Of a stretch of 64,000 nucleotides of DNA, positions 39,501-52,600 are shown piece by piece. The notes beneath the pieces were generated by a model that saw only the letters and a list, made by a program, of their open reading frames with translations, did no database searches and was not told the DNA's origin. A program made the position numbers and the translations under genes. The stretch spans positions 13,529,489-13,593,488 of the forward strand of contig OZ007509.1 of the NCBI GenBank assembly GCA_963931865.1, in the 5' to 3' direction. Numbering within the stretch: position 1 is the first letter of the stretch; every line of letters begins with the position of its first letter. This stretch comes from Axinella damicornis. Taxonomy: Eukaryota; Porifera; Demospongiae; Axinellida; Axinellidae.

Positions 39501-42500
39501 TCCACTGTCATCCTCTATAGCTACATCTTCAACGATGATTAAATGAGAGTTGTTAGTCAGTTTTGTATCTCCTCTGCTCCAGTAGACAATTGGAAGAGGC
39601 ACTCCATAACCTACACATGTCAGTACTGCAGTACTGCCTGCACTGATCTCAACATGAGCAATCGGATGAATCTCAATCTTTGCAGGAACTTGCTCTGGAG
39701 AGAAAGAATTTTCAGTGGTAAATCAAACCTTATGTCAACCATGCATTAGGTATGCAGGGTAAAATGGCTAAAATTCAACATGCCTGCAGTAATACGCTAT
39801 ATAAACTTGTGATTGCCTAATTACCTTCAGCTCGAGGGAAGACTTGAATGTTGGTAGTGGTATTCCCTATGGTGTTTCCCACATCACAGTTGTATGTAAC
39901 TGGGTCACTAACACTACAAATCTCCAAGGTTGACTTTGTAAAACATACTCCTCCTTCATTCACCAACTCCTTGTAAATGACTGCGTTGGATGCATTACTA
40001 GGTGTGGTTCCATTCTGTGTCCAGGTTATATGAGGTGTAGGGAACCCATAGCCAACACATTGTAAGATCACTGTGTGACCAGGATCGACAGCGTTTAGTA
40101 GCACGGGATGCATCACAATCACTGGAGATTCTGTATGTAGTACAGTAAAATATTCATCACTAATTGTTATGACATGTAACATGCAAAGGAAGCCAGCACT
40201 GTTACCTGCAGTGTTGATGAATACTTCAAAGCTGAAAGTAGCTCTGCCAACTTCATTCTCCGACCTACAACTGTACACACCAACATCGGCTCCTCCAGTG
40301 TCGCAGATTTGTAAGAGTGACTTGCTAAATAGTACTCCTCCAGAGCTTATCACTTCATGGCTGATTGTAATGTTGGAGCCGTTAGTTAGCACGCTTTCAT
40401 TCAGTGTCCAGACAATTAGTGGCAAAGGAGTGCCAAGTGTAATGCAGTGCAAGAACACAGAGTCATGCATCTCTACCATGGTGATGTTTCCAGGATGAAT
40501 AATGACCTGCGGCAGATCTACATCAAAATATACAAGTATTCACAACAGACATCTGAAAGTGCAAGTTTGTAATAAATGCACATTAGATAGATTGTCTCAC
40601 CTTTTGAGCTGACAAGTAGATGAAAACCAAAATCAGTCATGTCAATTCCATTCTCAATAATACAGCGGTAGTAGCTGTCTGAGTCTTCTGTGCTACACAC
40701 TTCCAGGCTTGACTTAACAAAAGTGACCCCACCAACAGTAACTAGGTTCTGATTGATGGAGGTGAGTGAACCATTGGCCAGTGTGGTACTGTCTTGGACC
40801 CAGGATATTGATGGTAGTGGGAACCCATAGGAAACACAATGTAAGATCATAGTATTTGCATTGTGAAATTGAGTCGCAGGTTCTGGGTGGATCACAAGTT
40901 CCAGTGGTTCTAAGGAAAGGGACACATTTATAATAAAATCTTCATCATTAGAAGCAGCTTTAAAATTACCTTCTGCTAGTAGTTCCACAGTAGTGACAAA
41001 GACGTCTTGGTTGTTCTCATTAACAGCTGAGCAGGTGTATGTGCTGGCATTTGCACTACATACTTCAAGAGTGGAAGCCATAAAACTAATGCCAGCTTCA
41101 GTCACTAGCCGTGGATAGACGATAAACCCGGAGCCATTATTCAGTACTCTGCTTTGCTGAGTCCAAGAAAGTGATGGTAAAGGATGTCCAGATGCTACAC
41201 ATGAGAGGAGTATGGTACTGCCAACTTTGACTTTGGTCACAGCTTCAGGAATCACAACAATCTCAGCTGGAAAGAGAAATGATCGTTAGTATCTATAACA
41301 TTATACACACTCCATACAGGCATAGTAAGTAGGCCATATACACTGTCCCCTAAAACAATGTTTGGGCATGTAGACTACCCCATAGTACTACGTTCAAAAT
41401 GGTTAGTGTTCTCACCTTCATCAGCATCTACAGTGACCTCAAAACTATCAAAATCACTCCCACGTTCGTTCACTGCAGAGCAGCTATATACACTGGGATC
41501 TCCAATGTGGCAGGCCTCCAGTGTGGATGTGACAAAGCCCAGTCCACTTTCGGTTACAAGTTTTGTATAGATCTTGATCCTGGAGTCGTTGCTCAAGACA
41601 GTGTTATTCTGGTTCCAGGTAATAACGGGCAAGGGAGTACCAGATGCTGCACACACAAAGAGACCACTGCTTCCACCAAGTATCACGTTGACGTCCTCAG
41701 GATGAACCAAAATGTCGGCTAGATGTAGCAAAATGTTGTAAAAGCGACAGTGTTATCTGAATGTATTAATTAGTCATTGCTGTTAGCACACATGAATAGG
41801 TTTGCAAACTCAATTAGTTTTTAGTAGCCACCATAAAATTACGCTTTACCATCCCTCGTGTTGGGTACTAGGAGCTCCCCTGTAGTGAGTTAATGTGGAC
41901 TGATCGAGGCTATGGCTACCAAGTACATTAAAACTTTGTGGTACATTCTACTAGTGGCTTCTCCACTTTAGTGGTAACGTAAAACTTGACAAACCTTTCA
42001 CAGCCTCCACACGGAGCTCAAACATGAAACTATCGCTTGCCAGACCATTGTCTGAAATGCAGCTGTAGGAACCGGCTGCAGATAGTGTAGTATTGCAGAG
42101 GGTGAGCACAGAATGCACATACGTCACCCCACTGTCATCTTCCACTGAGAGTCTCGTATGAACTAAAACCTGCGAGCTGTTACTCAGAGTGGTGCCATTT
42201 CTACTCCAGTTGACAGATGGAAGTGGTATCCCATAGCCTATACAAGTCAGTACTGTAGTAGTGCCAGCAACTGTGCTCGTAGTTTGGGCTGGATGGATCA
42301 CGACCTTAGCAGGGTATGGCTCTGCAGGAAAAGGGTATGACATAATAAATTACTATGCATGATCTAAGTGCAAAACACAATTACCTTCATCTATTAGTGC
42401 AAGTTCAAAGTCAAAGGTATTACTGCCAGCGGTATTGTTTGCAATGCAGGAGTAAGGCCCAGAATCTGCAAGTTCAGCATTACAAATACGTAGCAGGGAC

Positions 42501-45500
42501 TTTACAAACACTACTCCACTAGCATTCTCGGCCACCAAGTCCTCTTCAATATTTGTGTGTGTTCCATTGCTCAGATGACCACCTCCTCTGCTCCACACGA
42601 TTGAAGGAGTTGGGATTCCATAGCTTATACAGGTAAGTAATGCTGTGTTACCACCATTTACTCCAGTAGTCAAAAATGGATGAACCACAACTTCTGCAGA
42701 GACCGGGTCTATAAAGGGTGAACATATTTTGGTGTTATTCAGTTCATGGCTCACAGCAATACTGACAGCTTACCTTGCACTCTGATGGAAAGTTGAAAGT
42801 TGACACTGTCATTTCCAGCTGTGTTTTGAGCAACACAACTATACTGACTACCATCATATTGGACATCACAGATTTCCAAGACGGATTTTATAAATCTGAT
42901 ACCACCCTCCATTACAATTTCACTGTAGATCGTGTTTTGGGAGTTGTTCGTCAAACTGGTTCCATTGACGGTCCACGTAACATTTGGCAAGGGTGTGCCA
43001 GTAGCTGTGCAGTGAAACAACGCAGTTTCTCCACGATCCACTGTTGTTATGTCTTGAGGGTGAATTGTGATACGAGGAGGAACTGCAAAGAGGTACAGAG
43101 AGAACAGTAATAACCTATACAGACCTACACAGTGAAGAGACATTTGTGAGATCAAAATTTACCTTCTGCTGCGATCACATCCACAGTGATGCTAAAGCTG
43201 TCATTGCCCAGTAGGTTTGCGGCAGTGCAGCTGTAGTCACCACCATCTACTTCCCGAATCTTGCAGATGTCTAAAATAGACTTGAGAAATGGTGCTCCTT
43301 CCACCTGAATCAACTCAGTGAAGATGTTAATGTGAGGATCAGTTACCACGGTTCTGCCACCCTCACTCCAGCTGACGGCAGTTCCACGGACACCATGGAC
43401 AACACAGTACACTAGTACGCCTCCACCAGCACTTAGTTCAGTTCCATTTTCAGGATGAATCAGAATCTCTGGAATAGCTGTGTGCATTTCAGTATTTGTA
43501 AACATTTGCATCTACTATACTGACAGTATATGCACAACACAATATACTTCAGAAGCCTGACAATGATGGAAAAGTAAGAAGCATCCCTGCCAAGCTCATT
43601 TCATGTGATGCACATTGCTATACAAACTAGTGTAGTCAGTGAAGCAAGAGTATTGCTCTGATGATGATGCTTATTGGAAACAACCACTCACTAGTAATTC
43701 ATAGGCAGTATATTATCATGTATAACCACTATAGGTAGCACACCTCCCGTGTTGATATCCACCTCAAAGTCAAAACGATCAGCTCCTACTCTGTTTTCAG
43801 CAATGCAGCTGTATGCACCGTTGTCCGCAGCATGAGCACCGCAGATTTCCAATGTAGAAGCAAGGAAAACAACTCCACCATCCACCACCATTTGATCCTG
43901 GATGACAGTCCGAGAGTCATTGGTCAGTGGGCGTCCGTTATGGTACCAAGTAAGTGTTGGAATTGGAAAGCCAATTGTCGTACACTCAAATACGACACTA
44001 CTGTCATTGTCAAATACTGAGACCTCCGCGGGATGTACCAAAATTTGAGCAGGTTCTGCATTGGACGGGAAAAAAAGTGATAGTTATTTGTGTCACAATA
44101 AACAAGTATCCCCGTAAATACTTATCAGACATCATTACTTTCTGGTGTGGTAGAGATGACACACAATGTCATCACCTGCATAATTATCTGTATACTTATG
44201 AGGGCAGAACAAAACTACCATCACTCCCACATTTTGCACACCTAGTTACCAATGGTCAACCCTAATATAGGATAGCGCTCCAGGACTTCACGTGTCAGTC
44301 CTTCAATAAATATCCATCCCTTGCATAGGAGAATGAATTAATGGCATCCCATTTTTCAATAGTTTACCTCCAACGTGAATATCCACCTCAAAGTCAAAAC
44401 GATCAGCTCCTACTCTGTTTTCAGCAATGCAGCTGTATGCACCATTGTCCACAGCATGAGCACCGCAGATTTCCAATGTAGAAGTAAGAAAAACAACTCC
44501 ACCATCCACCACCATTTGATCCAGGATGACAGTCCGAGAGTCATCGGTCAGAAGGCTTCCATTATGGTACCAAGTAAGTGTTGGGATTGGAAAGCCAATC
44601 GTCGTACACTCAAATATGACACTACTGTCATTGTCAAATACTGAGACCTCTGCTGGATGTATCAAAATTTGAGCAGGTTCTGCATTGGACAAAAAACACA
44701 AGTGCATGGTACACCTCGATTAGGCCAATGGTCGCAAAACAGCTATCCATCTAGAGGGCCAAGGGGTGGGGATTCCCATGATCTATCAGACTGACATGCG
44801 GTAGCATGCACATATGTAAACATCAATGCAAAACATTGGTAGGCTACTTAGAAAATTCACTAGAGCCTGAGTCTCAGGTGTAGTTATATATGTCACTGCA
44901 TAGCACTGCTAGTACTTGCAACTATCCTTGCAAATGTCTAAGACAAATTCAGTATACCTTCGGGTATGGTAGTAGACTCAATATACACAGTGTGATTGTC
45001 TGCATAATTCTCGGCTGAGCAACTGTATATGTAGGTGCTTGAATTGGTGTTACATGTCTGCAGGATAGATTTAACAAATGTAATTCCATTCTCCACCACC
45101 AATTCCTCATGAATAACATCAGTGCTATCATTTAGTCCACCATCAGTTTTTTCCCAGGTTAAAGTGGGTAAGGGGTGCCCATATGCTATGCAGGCAAAAA
45201 GAAGTGTCCTTCCGGCATCAAAGTCCTCATCAGCTCCAGGATGTATTACAATACGAGCTGGGAGTTGGAAACAAATACAAGAGAATTAATTGATCCAATG
45301 TATTATGCAACCAAAACAGTTAGTGGTACATATACTGTACAAGCTTCTTGATATCATGGCACCATTGCATGCAATCTTACCTCCAAGTGTGGCAACAAGA
45401 AGTTTAAAATGAAAGGTGTCATTGCTAGCCGAACTTTCTGCAGTGCACTGATAGTTAGTTACACTGTTTTTTCCAACACCGCAAATCTCCAGTACTGACT

Positions 45501-48500
45501 TGATAAATGTGAGTCCGCCCTCAGTCAAAACTTCCGTATATATGGATGTTTCTGTTTCATTTACAGTTTCACCAACTGCACTCCATATCACAGATGGAAG
45601 GGGGTAGCCAGATGCAACACACGCCAGTAGAGCAGAAGTGCCAGCAACAACCTCATCCACAGTCTCAGGGTGTATCACAATTTCTCCTATTATAATAGTG
45701 TATATAGAACAGCTTCACATACATAATCATTCAACTATACTAAGTTGTGCATATAGCATATAACATTTGGTACTTAGAGAAGGGAGTTATAAATTAAAAG
45801 TCTTTTACCTTCCACTGAGTCCACAGCAAATTCAAAGCTGATGGTGTCGTTATCAATCACATTATTTCCACTGCAGCTGTATGTACCAGCATCCAGGCTC
45901 CGAGCCCTACAAATCTCCAGGATTGACTTGAGGAATGTGACACCACCCTCTGCTACTACCTCATGATAGATAATGCTTCGAGAACTGTTTCCAAGTTCCT
46001 CGCCATCGCGGCTCCAACTAATAGCAGGAAGTGGTACTCCATAAGTTGAACAGCTAAAGAGCACACTACTTCCACCAGAATACTCGGTCACGTTCTCAGG
46101 ATGGATCACAATCTGTGGTTTCTCTGAATATAGAAAGGCAAAAATAGCTGCATGCATGTAGCTGCACAAGAGGCAGAAGAATGATAACGTACCCCCTAGT
46201 ATCACGGTAAGGCTAGTAGAGTAACTGGAAAGTCCAGCTTCGTTTTCAGCTTTGCACTCATAGAGTCCACTGTCCACTTCACAAGTGCTGCAAATCTTCA
46301 CCATTGATCTCATGAATCTTGTTCCGCTCTGATTCTCTACCATGACTGATTCAGTGATTGTAACGTTACCATCGTTTGTCAGCAAATCTCCATCTTTGAA
46401 CCACGTCACTGACGGAATTGGTACTCCATAGCCGACACATAGTAGCAGGAGAGTGTTGTTGGCTTCCACCATGGTCACTTCAGCAGGATGAATCACAATC
46501 TGAGCAGGCTGTGGCTCTATATAAGGAAACAAATTTACAGGTAATATCAAAGTATACGACTTGGCTGTGCTCATTCTCATCCTACCTTCTATATTGGAGG
46601 GGAAGTCAATTGTGTCGCTTTCACTCCCGATCAAATTATCTGCTCTGCAACTGTAGTCACTTTCCTCAGCAGTGCACGTTTGAAGAACAGATTCCACAAA
46701 TATAAGGCCACTCTCAGTGACTAGTACTTGATGAACGTAAAGTCCAGAACTGTTGCTCAAAGTACTTCCATTCTTGCTCCACGTGACGGATGGAAGAGGA
46801 CTGCCAGATGCCACACACGTTAGGTGTGCTGCAGAGTCAGCCTCAAATGCATAAGCTTTATGCTCTGGGTGAATAAGTATGTCAGCTACAGGGAGTAAGC
46901 ATAATGTACGTATGTGCACTGTATTAGTTCAGATGGGCAAAGTACACCCACCCTCAGATGGTTACATAAGCCCACTTCAGTTTTATAGCAAAAATACAAT
47001 CACCCTGAATGTTCTCCACATACAACCCTTGTAGAGCTAGAAATAGACTGGCTCCTTGATTTAGGTAAGCTAGGTAAATCAATGATCTTACAATGAATGA
47101 CGGATAGTGTTGAGTAAGCTAGCCATTCACAATCTTAGAGAATAAGCGATCCATAGCCGTATGATTGTGATCGTCCACAGGCTACACCCACAGCTGTAGA
47201 TGGTTTGCAAGAAGCCTACGTATGCTCTTTCTAAATTATATGAACATGGAATATCCCTTAACATACTTGTGAAGAAAGATTAGCTTAAACCAAGTAACAT
47301 GGGTTTCTAGTACAGTGATTATGGTACAACAGATATCTCACCTCTGGAAACATCTGCAATCAGTTCAGTGTTAGCACTTTCAGAACCAAGATGATTTTCT
47401 CCAATACATGTGTACACGTTGCTTGTCTCGGCTTTGCAGATCTCCAGTCGCGACTTCAGAAAATGCACTCCACCCTCGTTCACTAGCTCACTATGAATTG
47501 TAGTTACTGAGTCAGTTGTCAAGCCAGCACTACTGTTTCTCCAAGTGATGGACGGGAGGGGAACACCATATGCAACACAGTAGAAGACGAGGCTGCTGCC
47601 AGCAGGTAAGTGAATACTGTGCCCTGGTTGTATCACAATGTGCGAAGGTTCTATTGGATAAAGGTTACAGTTCCAATGATGGTAGTTACCGTTTATACAT
47701 TGACTTCACATTATACCACAGAACACAGAAGTTGAGAAATGACGGGGAACTGAATGAGAGCAAGAATCACAAGGAGAATACAGTTACTGAGCCTTAGGGA
47801 GAACACAGGTACCAGTATAACAATGACGGAAAGCACACACATGCAGCAGTTGAGAACGATGAGATTTTTTGTTCCACAATGTGGTGAATCCATAGTTAAC
47901 AACACTCCAACTGCAGTACACTTTCCCAGATTCTAAAAGCTCTTTGTAATGCTGGTTGTTACAGCTCCGATGGAACAAGAAGTAGGCCAGTTTAGCTGAA
48001 ACCACAATCATGCTAAAACTGATTTCGATAAGAAATCGCATGAAATGTACGATTAGAGCCCATTAGTAGTACAGTTCCACATTTCAATGCTTGAGGGTGA
48101 AAACACTCACCTGCAATCACTGTGAGGACTGAAGTGTACACATCATTTCCCAGAGCATTGCTGCTGGTACAACTGAAGTTACCAGCATCTTCTAACTCAC
48201 TGTTGCACACCTTCAATGATGACACCAAAAACGTAGCTGTACTCTGACCTTCAGTCACTGCATACTCATTAATGGAGAACTGGGAACCATCTTGTACTAC
48301 TGCCTCGTTGTGCTTCCATGACAGTACAGGAAGTGGCACTCCATAACCCACACACGTCAGAACTACAGAAGTACCAATATCTGTGTGGGTATCTCCCTCA
48401 GGATGGATGACAACCTTGGCCGAAACAGTTTCTGTGAGAGAACGACAACATAAGTCAATTGTACTCAATAAACCAATTTACTAGCACTGACCTTCCGGAT

Positions 48501-49612
48501 TTAAGTCTAACCCAAAGTTGAATACCCCGATGCCCACTGTGTTGTTTGCAATGCATCTGTAATTACTGCTGTTGGTAGCGCAGGTCTGAAGAAAGGATCT
48601 GACAAACGTTGTTCCCCCCTCAGTCAGCAGCTGCTGGTAGATGAGCACAGTAGTACTTTCTACAAGTGCAATGCCATTGCTTGTCCAGTTGATGGATGGT
48701 AGCGGTCTGCCAATTGCTGCACAAGTGAGGACTACTGTGCTGTCCGTCTCAACTTCAGTGCTTACTTCAGGGTGAATCACAACCTCAGCTGAAGATTGTA
48801 GAAAATTGTATGTGTTGTGAGAGTTCTTAACTAAAGGCTGTTAAGCCACCAGCAGTTATTCTGCTTCTATAGCACTTGCAGCTACCAAATAGAGTGCCGT
48901 CTAGCTGCTAGCCCCTCTCCGCCCGGCCGGTCAAGCGGGGGCGTGCAGCGAAGCCGCTTGACTGGCCGGGCAGAACTACATAACTCTTGGGATTTAAGCG
49001 CCATCAATGGTCAGGCAAGAATTATAGCCTAACGGATGAGTAAGCTAGCCATTCACAAATGTTGCTGTAGAGTGATTACTGTACACAAAGAAATCATAGT
49101 CTTGTTGAAATGATCAGCAGGTAGAGGTAGATATTCATTGACAAGGTATTTCTTTGAGGGTAATTAGAACCCAACTCCGAAGTAGCTATTAGCCAAGTGA
49201 CATACCAGTTCTAGTACAGTGATTATGGTAGAACAGATTTCTATACCTCGAGAAGCATCTGCAATCACTTCAGTACTAGCACTTTCGGAGCCGAGATGAT
49301 TCTCTCCAAAACATGTGTACATGTTGCTTGTCTCGGCTTTGCAGATCTCCAGTCGTGACTTTCGAACAAGAACTCCACCCTCATTCACTACTTCATTATA
49401 AACTCTAGTCACTGAGTCACTTGCCAAACCAGCACTACTGTTCCTCCAAGTGATGGACGGGAGGGGAACACCATAGGCAACACAGTAGAAGACGAGGCTG
49501 CTGCCAGCAGGTAAGTGAATGCTCTGTCCGGGTTGTATCACAATGTTGGAGGGTTCTATTGGAACAAGTTGCAACATTTAAAGTGACTTTTACTTTGAAA
49601 CTTCACAGTGTG

Positions 49613-49661
<49 letters not shown>

Positions 49662-52600
49662 TGCAGACTCAACAGGAGAGGTTACACGCTTTGGGAGAAC
49701 ACACTCACCTCCTTCAATCACTGTGAGGACTGAAGTGTATACATCATTTCCCAGAGCATTGCGACTGGTGCAACTGAAGTTACCAGCATCTTCTAACTCA
49801 CTGTTGCACACCTCCAATGATGACACCCAAAACATAGCTGTACTCTGACCTTCAGTCACTGCATACTCATTAATGGAGAACTGGGAACCATCTTGTACTA
49901 CTGCCTCGTTGTGCTTCCATGACAGCACAGGAAGTGGCACTCCATAACCCACACACGTCAGAACTACAGAAGTACCAATATCTGTGCGGGTATCTCCCTC
50001 AGGATGGATGACAACCTTGGCTGAAACAGTTTCTGTGAGAGAACGATATTAGTTGATTGTGCTCAATAAAATAATTTATTAGCACTTACCTTTGAGATTT
50101 AAGTCGAATCCAAAGTTGAACACCCCGATGCCCACTGTGTTGTTTGCGATGCATCTGTAATTACTGCTGTTGGTAGCGCAGGTCTGAAGAGAGGATCTGA
50201 CAAACGTTGTTCCCCCCTCAGTCAGCAGCTGCTGGTAGATGAGCACAGTAGTACTTTCTACAAGTGCAGTGCCATTGCTTGTCCAGTTGATAGATGGTAG
50301 CGGTCTGCCGATTGCTGTACAAGTGAGGACTACTGTGCTGTCCGTCTCAACTTCAATTTTTACTTCAGGGTGAATCACAATCTCAGCTGCAGTTAGAAAA
50401 TTTTGCATGTGCATATGAATTCGTTAAATGGAGGCTGTTCAACCAAGCAATTTCAAATGCTAATTGGATAATTAGAACACAACTTGAATAAAAGTGTACC
50501 TCCAAGCAAGTATATAGCACAGTAATTATGGCTGAACAGATATGAGTACCTCGAGAAGCATCTGCAATCACTTCAGTGCTAAAATTTTCAGAGCCAAGAT
50601 GATTCTCTCCAAAACACGTGTACACGTTGCTTCTCTCGGCTTTGCAGATCTCCAGTCGTGACTTCAGAGCAAGGACTCCACCCTCATTCACTAGCTCACT
50701 ATGAATTGTAGTCACTGAGTCACTTGCCAAACCAGCACTACTGTTCCTCCAAGTGATGGACGGGAGGGGAACACCATAGGCAACACAGTAGAAGACGAGG
50801 CTGCTGCCAGCAGGTAAGTGAATGCTATGTCCGGGTTGTACCACAATGTGGGAGGGTTCTATTGGATAAAGGTTACAGTTTCCAATGTTTATAGTGACTT
50901 CAACTTTGAAACTATACATATGTATGTATATATAATTATATATAGTTAACTGATAGAATTCATATTGTGCAAGGCAATGGAGGAGCTGAGAACTGCATGA
51001 TGGGGAACAGAACTATATATTGCAGTATTAAATACTGAAGTAGAACCCTTCACTGTATACTACAGATTCAACAGGAGAGTTACACGCTTTGGGAGAACAC
51101 ACTCACCTCCTTCAATCACTGTAAGGACTGAAGTGTATACATCATTTCCCAGAGCATTGCGACTGGTGCAACTGAAGTTACCAGCATCTTCTAACTCACT
51201 GTTGCACACCTCCAATGATGACACCAAAAATGTAGCTGTACTCTGACCTTCAGTCACTGCATACTCATTAATGGAGAACTGGGAGCCATTTTGTACTACT
51301 GCCTCGTTGTGCTTCCATGACAGCACAGGAAGTGGCACTCCATAACCCACACACGTCAGAACTACAGAAGTACCAATATCTGTGCGGGTATCTTCCTCAG
51401 GATGGATGACAACCTTGGCCGAAACAGTTTCTGTGAGAGAACAACATTAGTTGATTGTGCTCAAATAAACTAAATTATTAGCACTTACCTTCGAGATTTA
51501 AGCCTAACCCAAAGTTGAATACCCCGATGCCCACTGTGTTGTTTGCGATGCATCTGTAATTACTGCTGTTGGTAGCGCAGGTCTGAAGAGAGGATCTGAC
51601 AAATGTTGTTCCCCCCTCAGTCAGCAGCTGCTGGTAGATGAGCACAGTAGTACTTTCTACAAGTGCAATGCCATTGCTTGTCCAGTTGATAGATGGTAGC
51701 GGTCTGCCAATTGCTGTACAAGTGAGGACTACTGTGCTGTCTGTCTCAACTTCAGTTCTTACTTCAGGGTGAATCACAATCTCAGCTGCAGTTGGTAGAA
51801 ATTTGCATGTGCATGTGAGATTTATTAACTAATGACTGTTAAACCACCAGCAGTTATTCTCCTAGCGTTTGCAGCTACCAAATGTACCATTGCCTTGGCA
51901 AGTCAGGTGTATATAAGCAAATATAATTATAGTGTTTCCAAAGCACATCCACCCCTCAGGCTAAATGGTCTTCACCTAAAACCCTTCAAGAGTGCAAGCT
52001 CCTTAATTGGATTTATGTAAGCTAAGTACTATCAATGGTTAGGCAATGATTATAGCCTAACCGATGAGTAAGCTAGCCATTCACAAATCTTGCTGTAGAG
52101 TGATTACTTTACACAAAGAATTCCTAGCCTTGTTGAAATGAAGAGGTAGATATGCATCGACAGGGATATTTCTTTGAGGCTAATCAGAACCCGACTCTGA
52201 AGCTTTAGCCAAGTAACGTAGCAGTTCTAGTACAGTGATTATGGTAGAACAGACTTCAATACCTCTTGAAGCATCTGCAATCAGTTCAGTGATAGTACTT
52301 TCTGAACCGAAACGATTCTGTCCAAAACATGTATATATGTTGCTTGAATCAACTTTGCAGATCTCCAGTCGTGACTTCAGAAAATTCACTCCACCTTCGT
52401 TCACTAGCTCACTATGAATTGTAGTCACTGAGTCATTTGTCAAGCCAGCACTACTGTTCCTCCAAGTGATGGACGGGAGGGGAACACCATAGGCAACACA
52501 GTAGAAGACGAGGCTGCTGCCAGCAGGTAAGTGAATGCTGTGCCCTGGTTGTATTACACTGTGGGAAGATTCTATGGGATAAAGGTAACAAGTTCCAATG

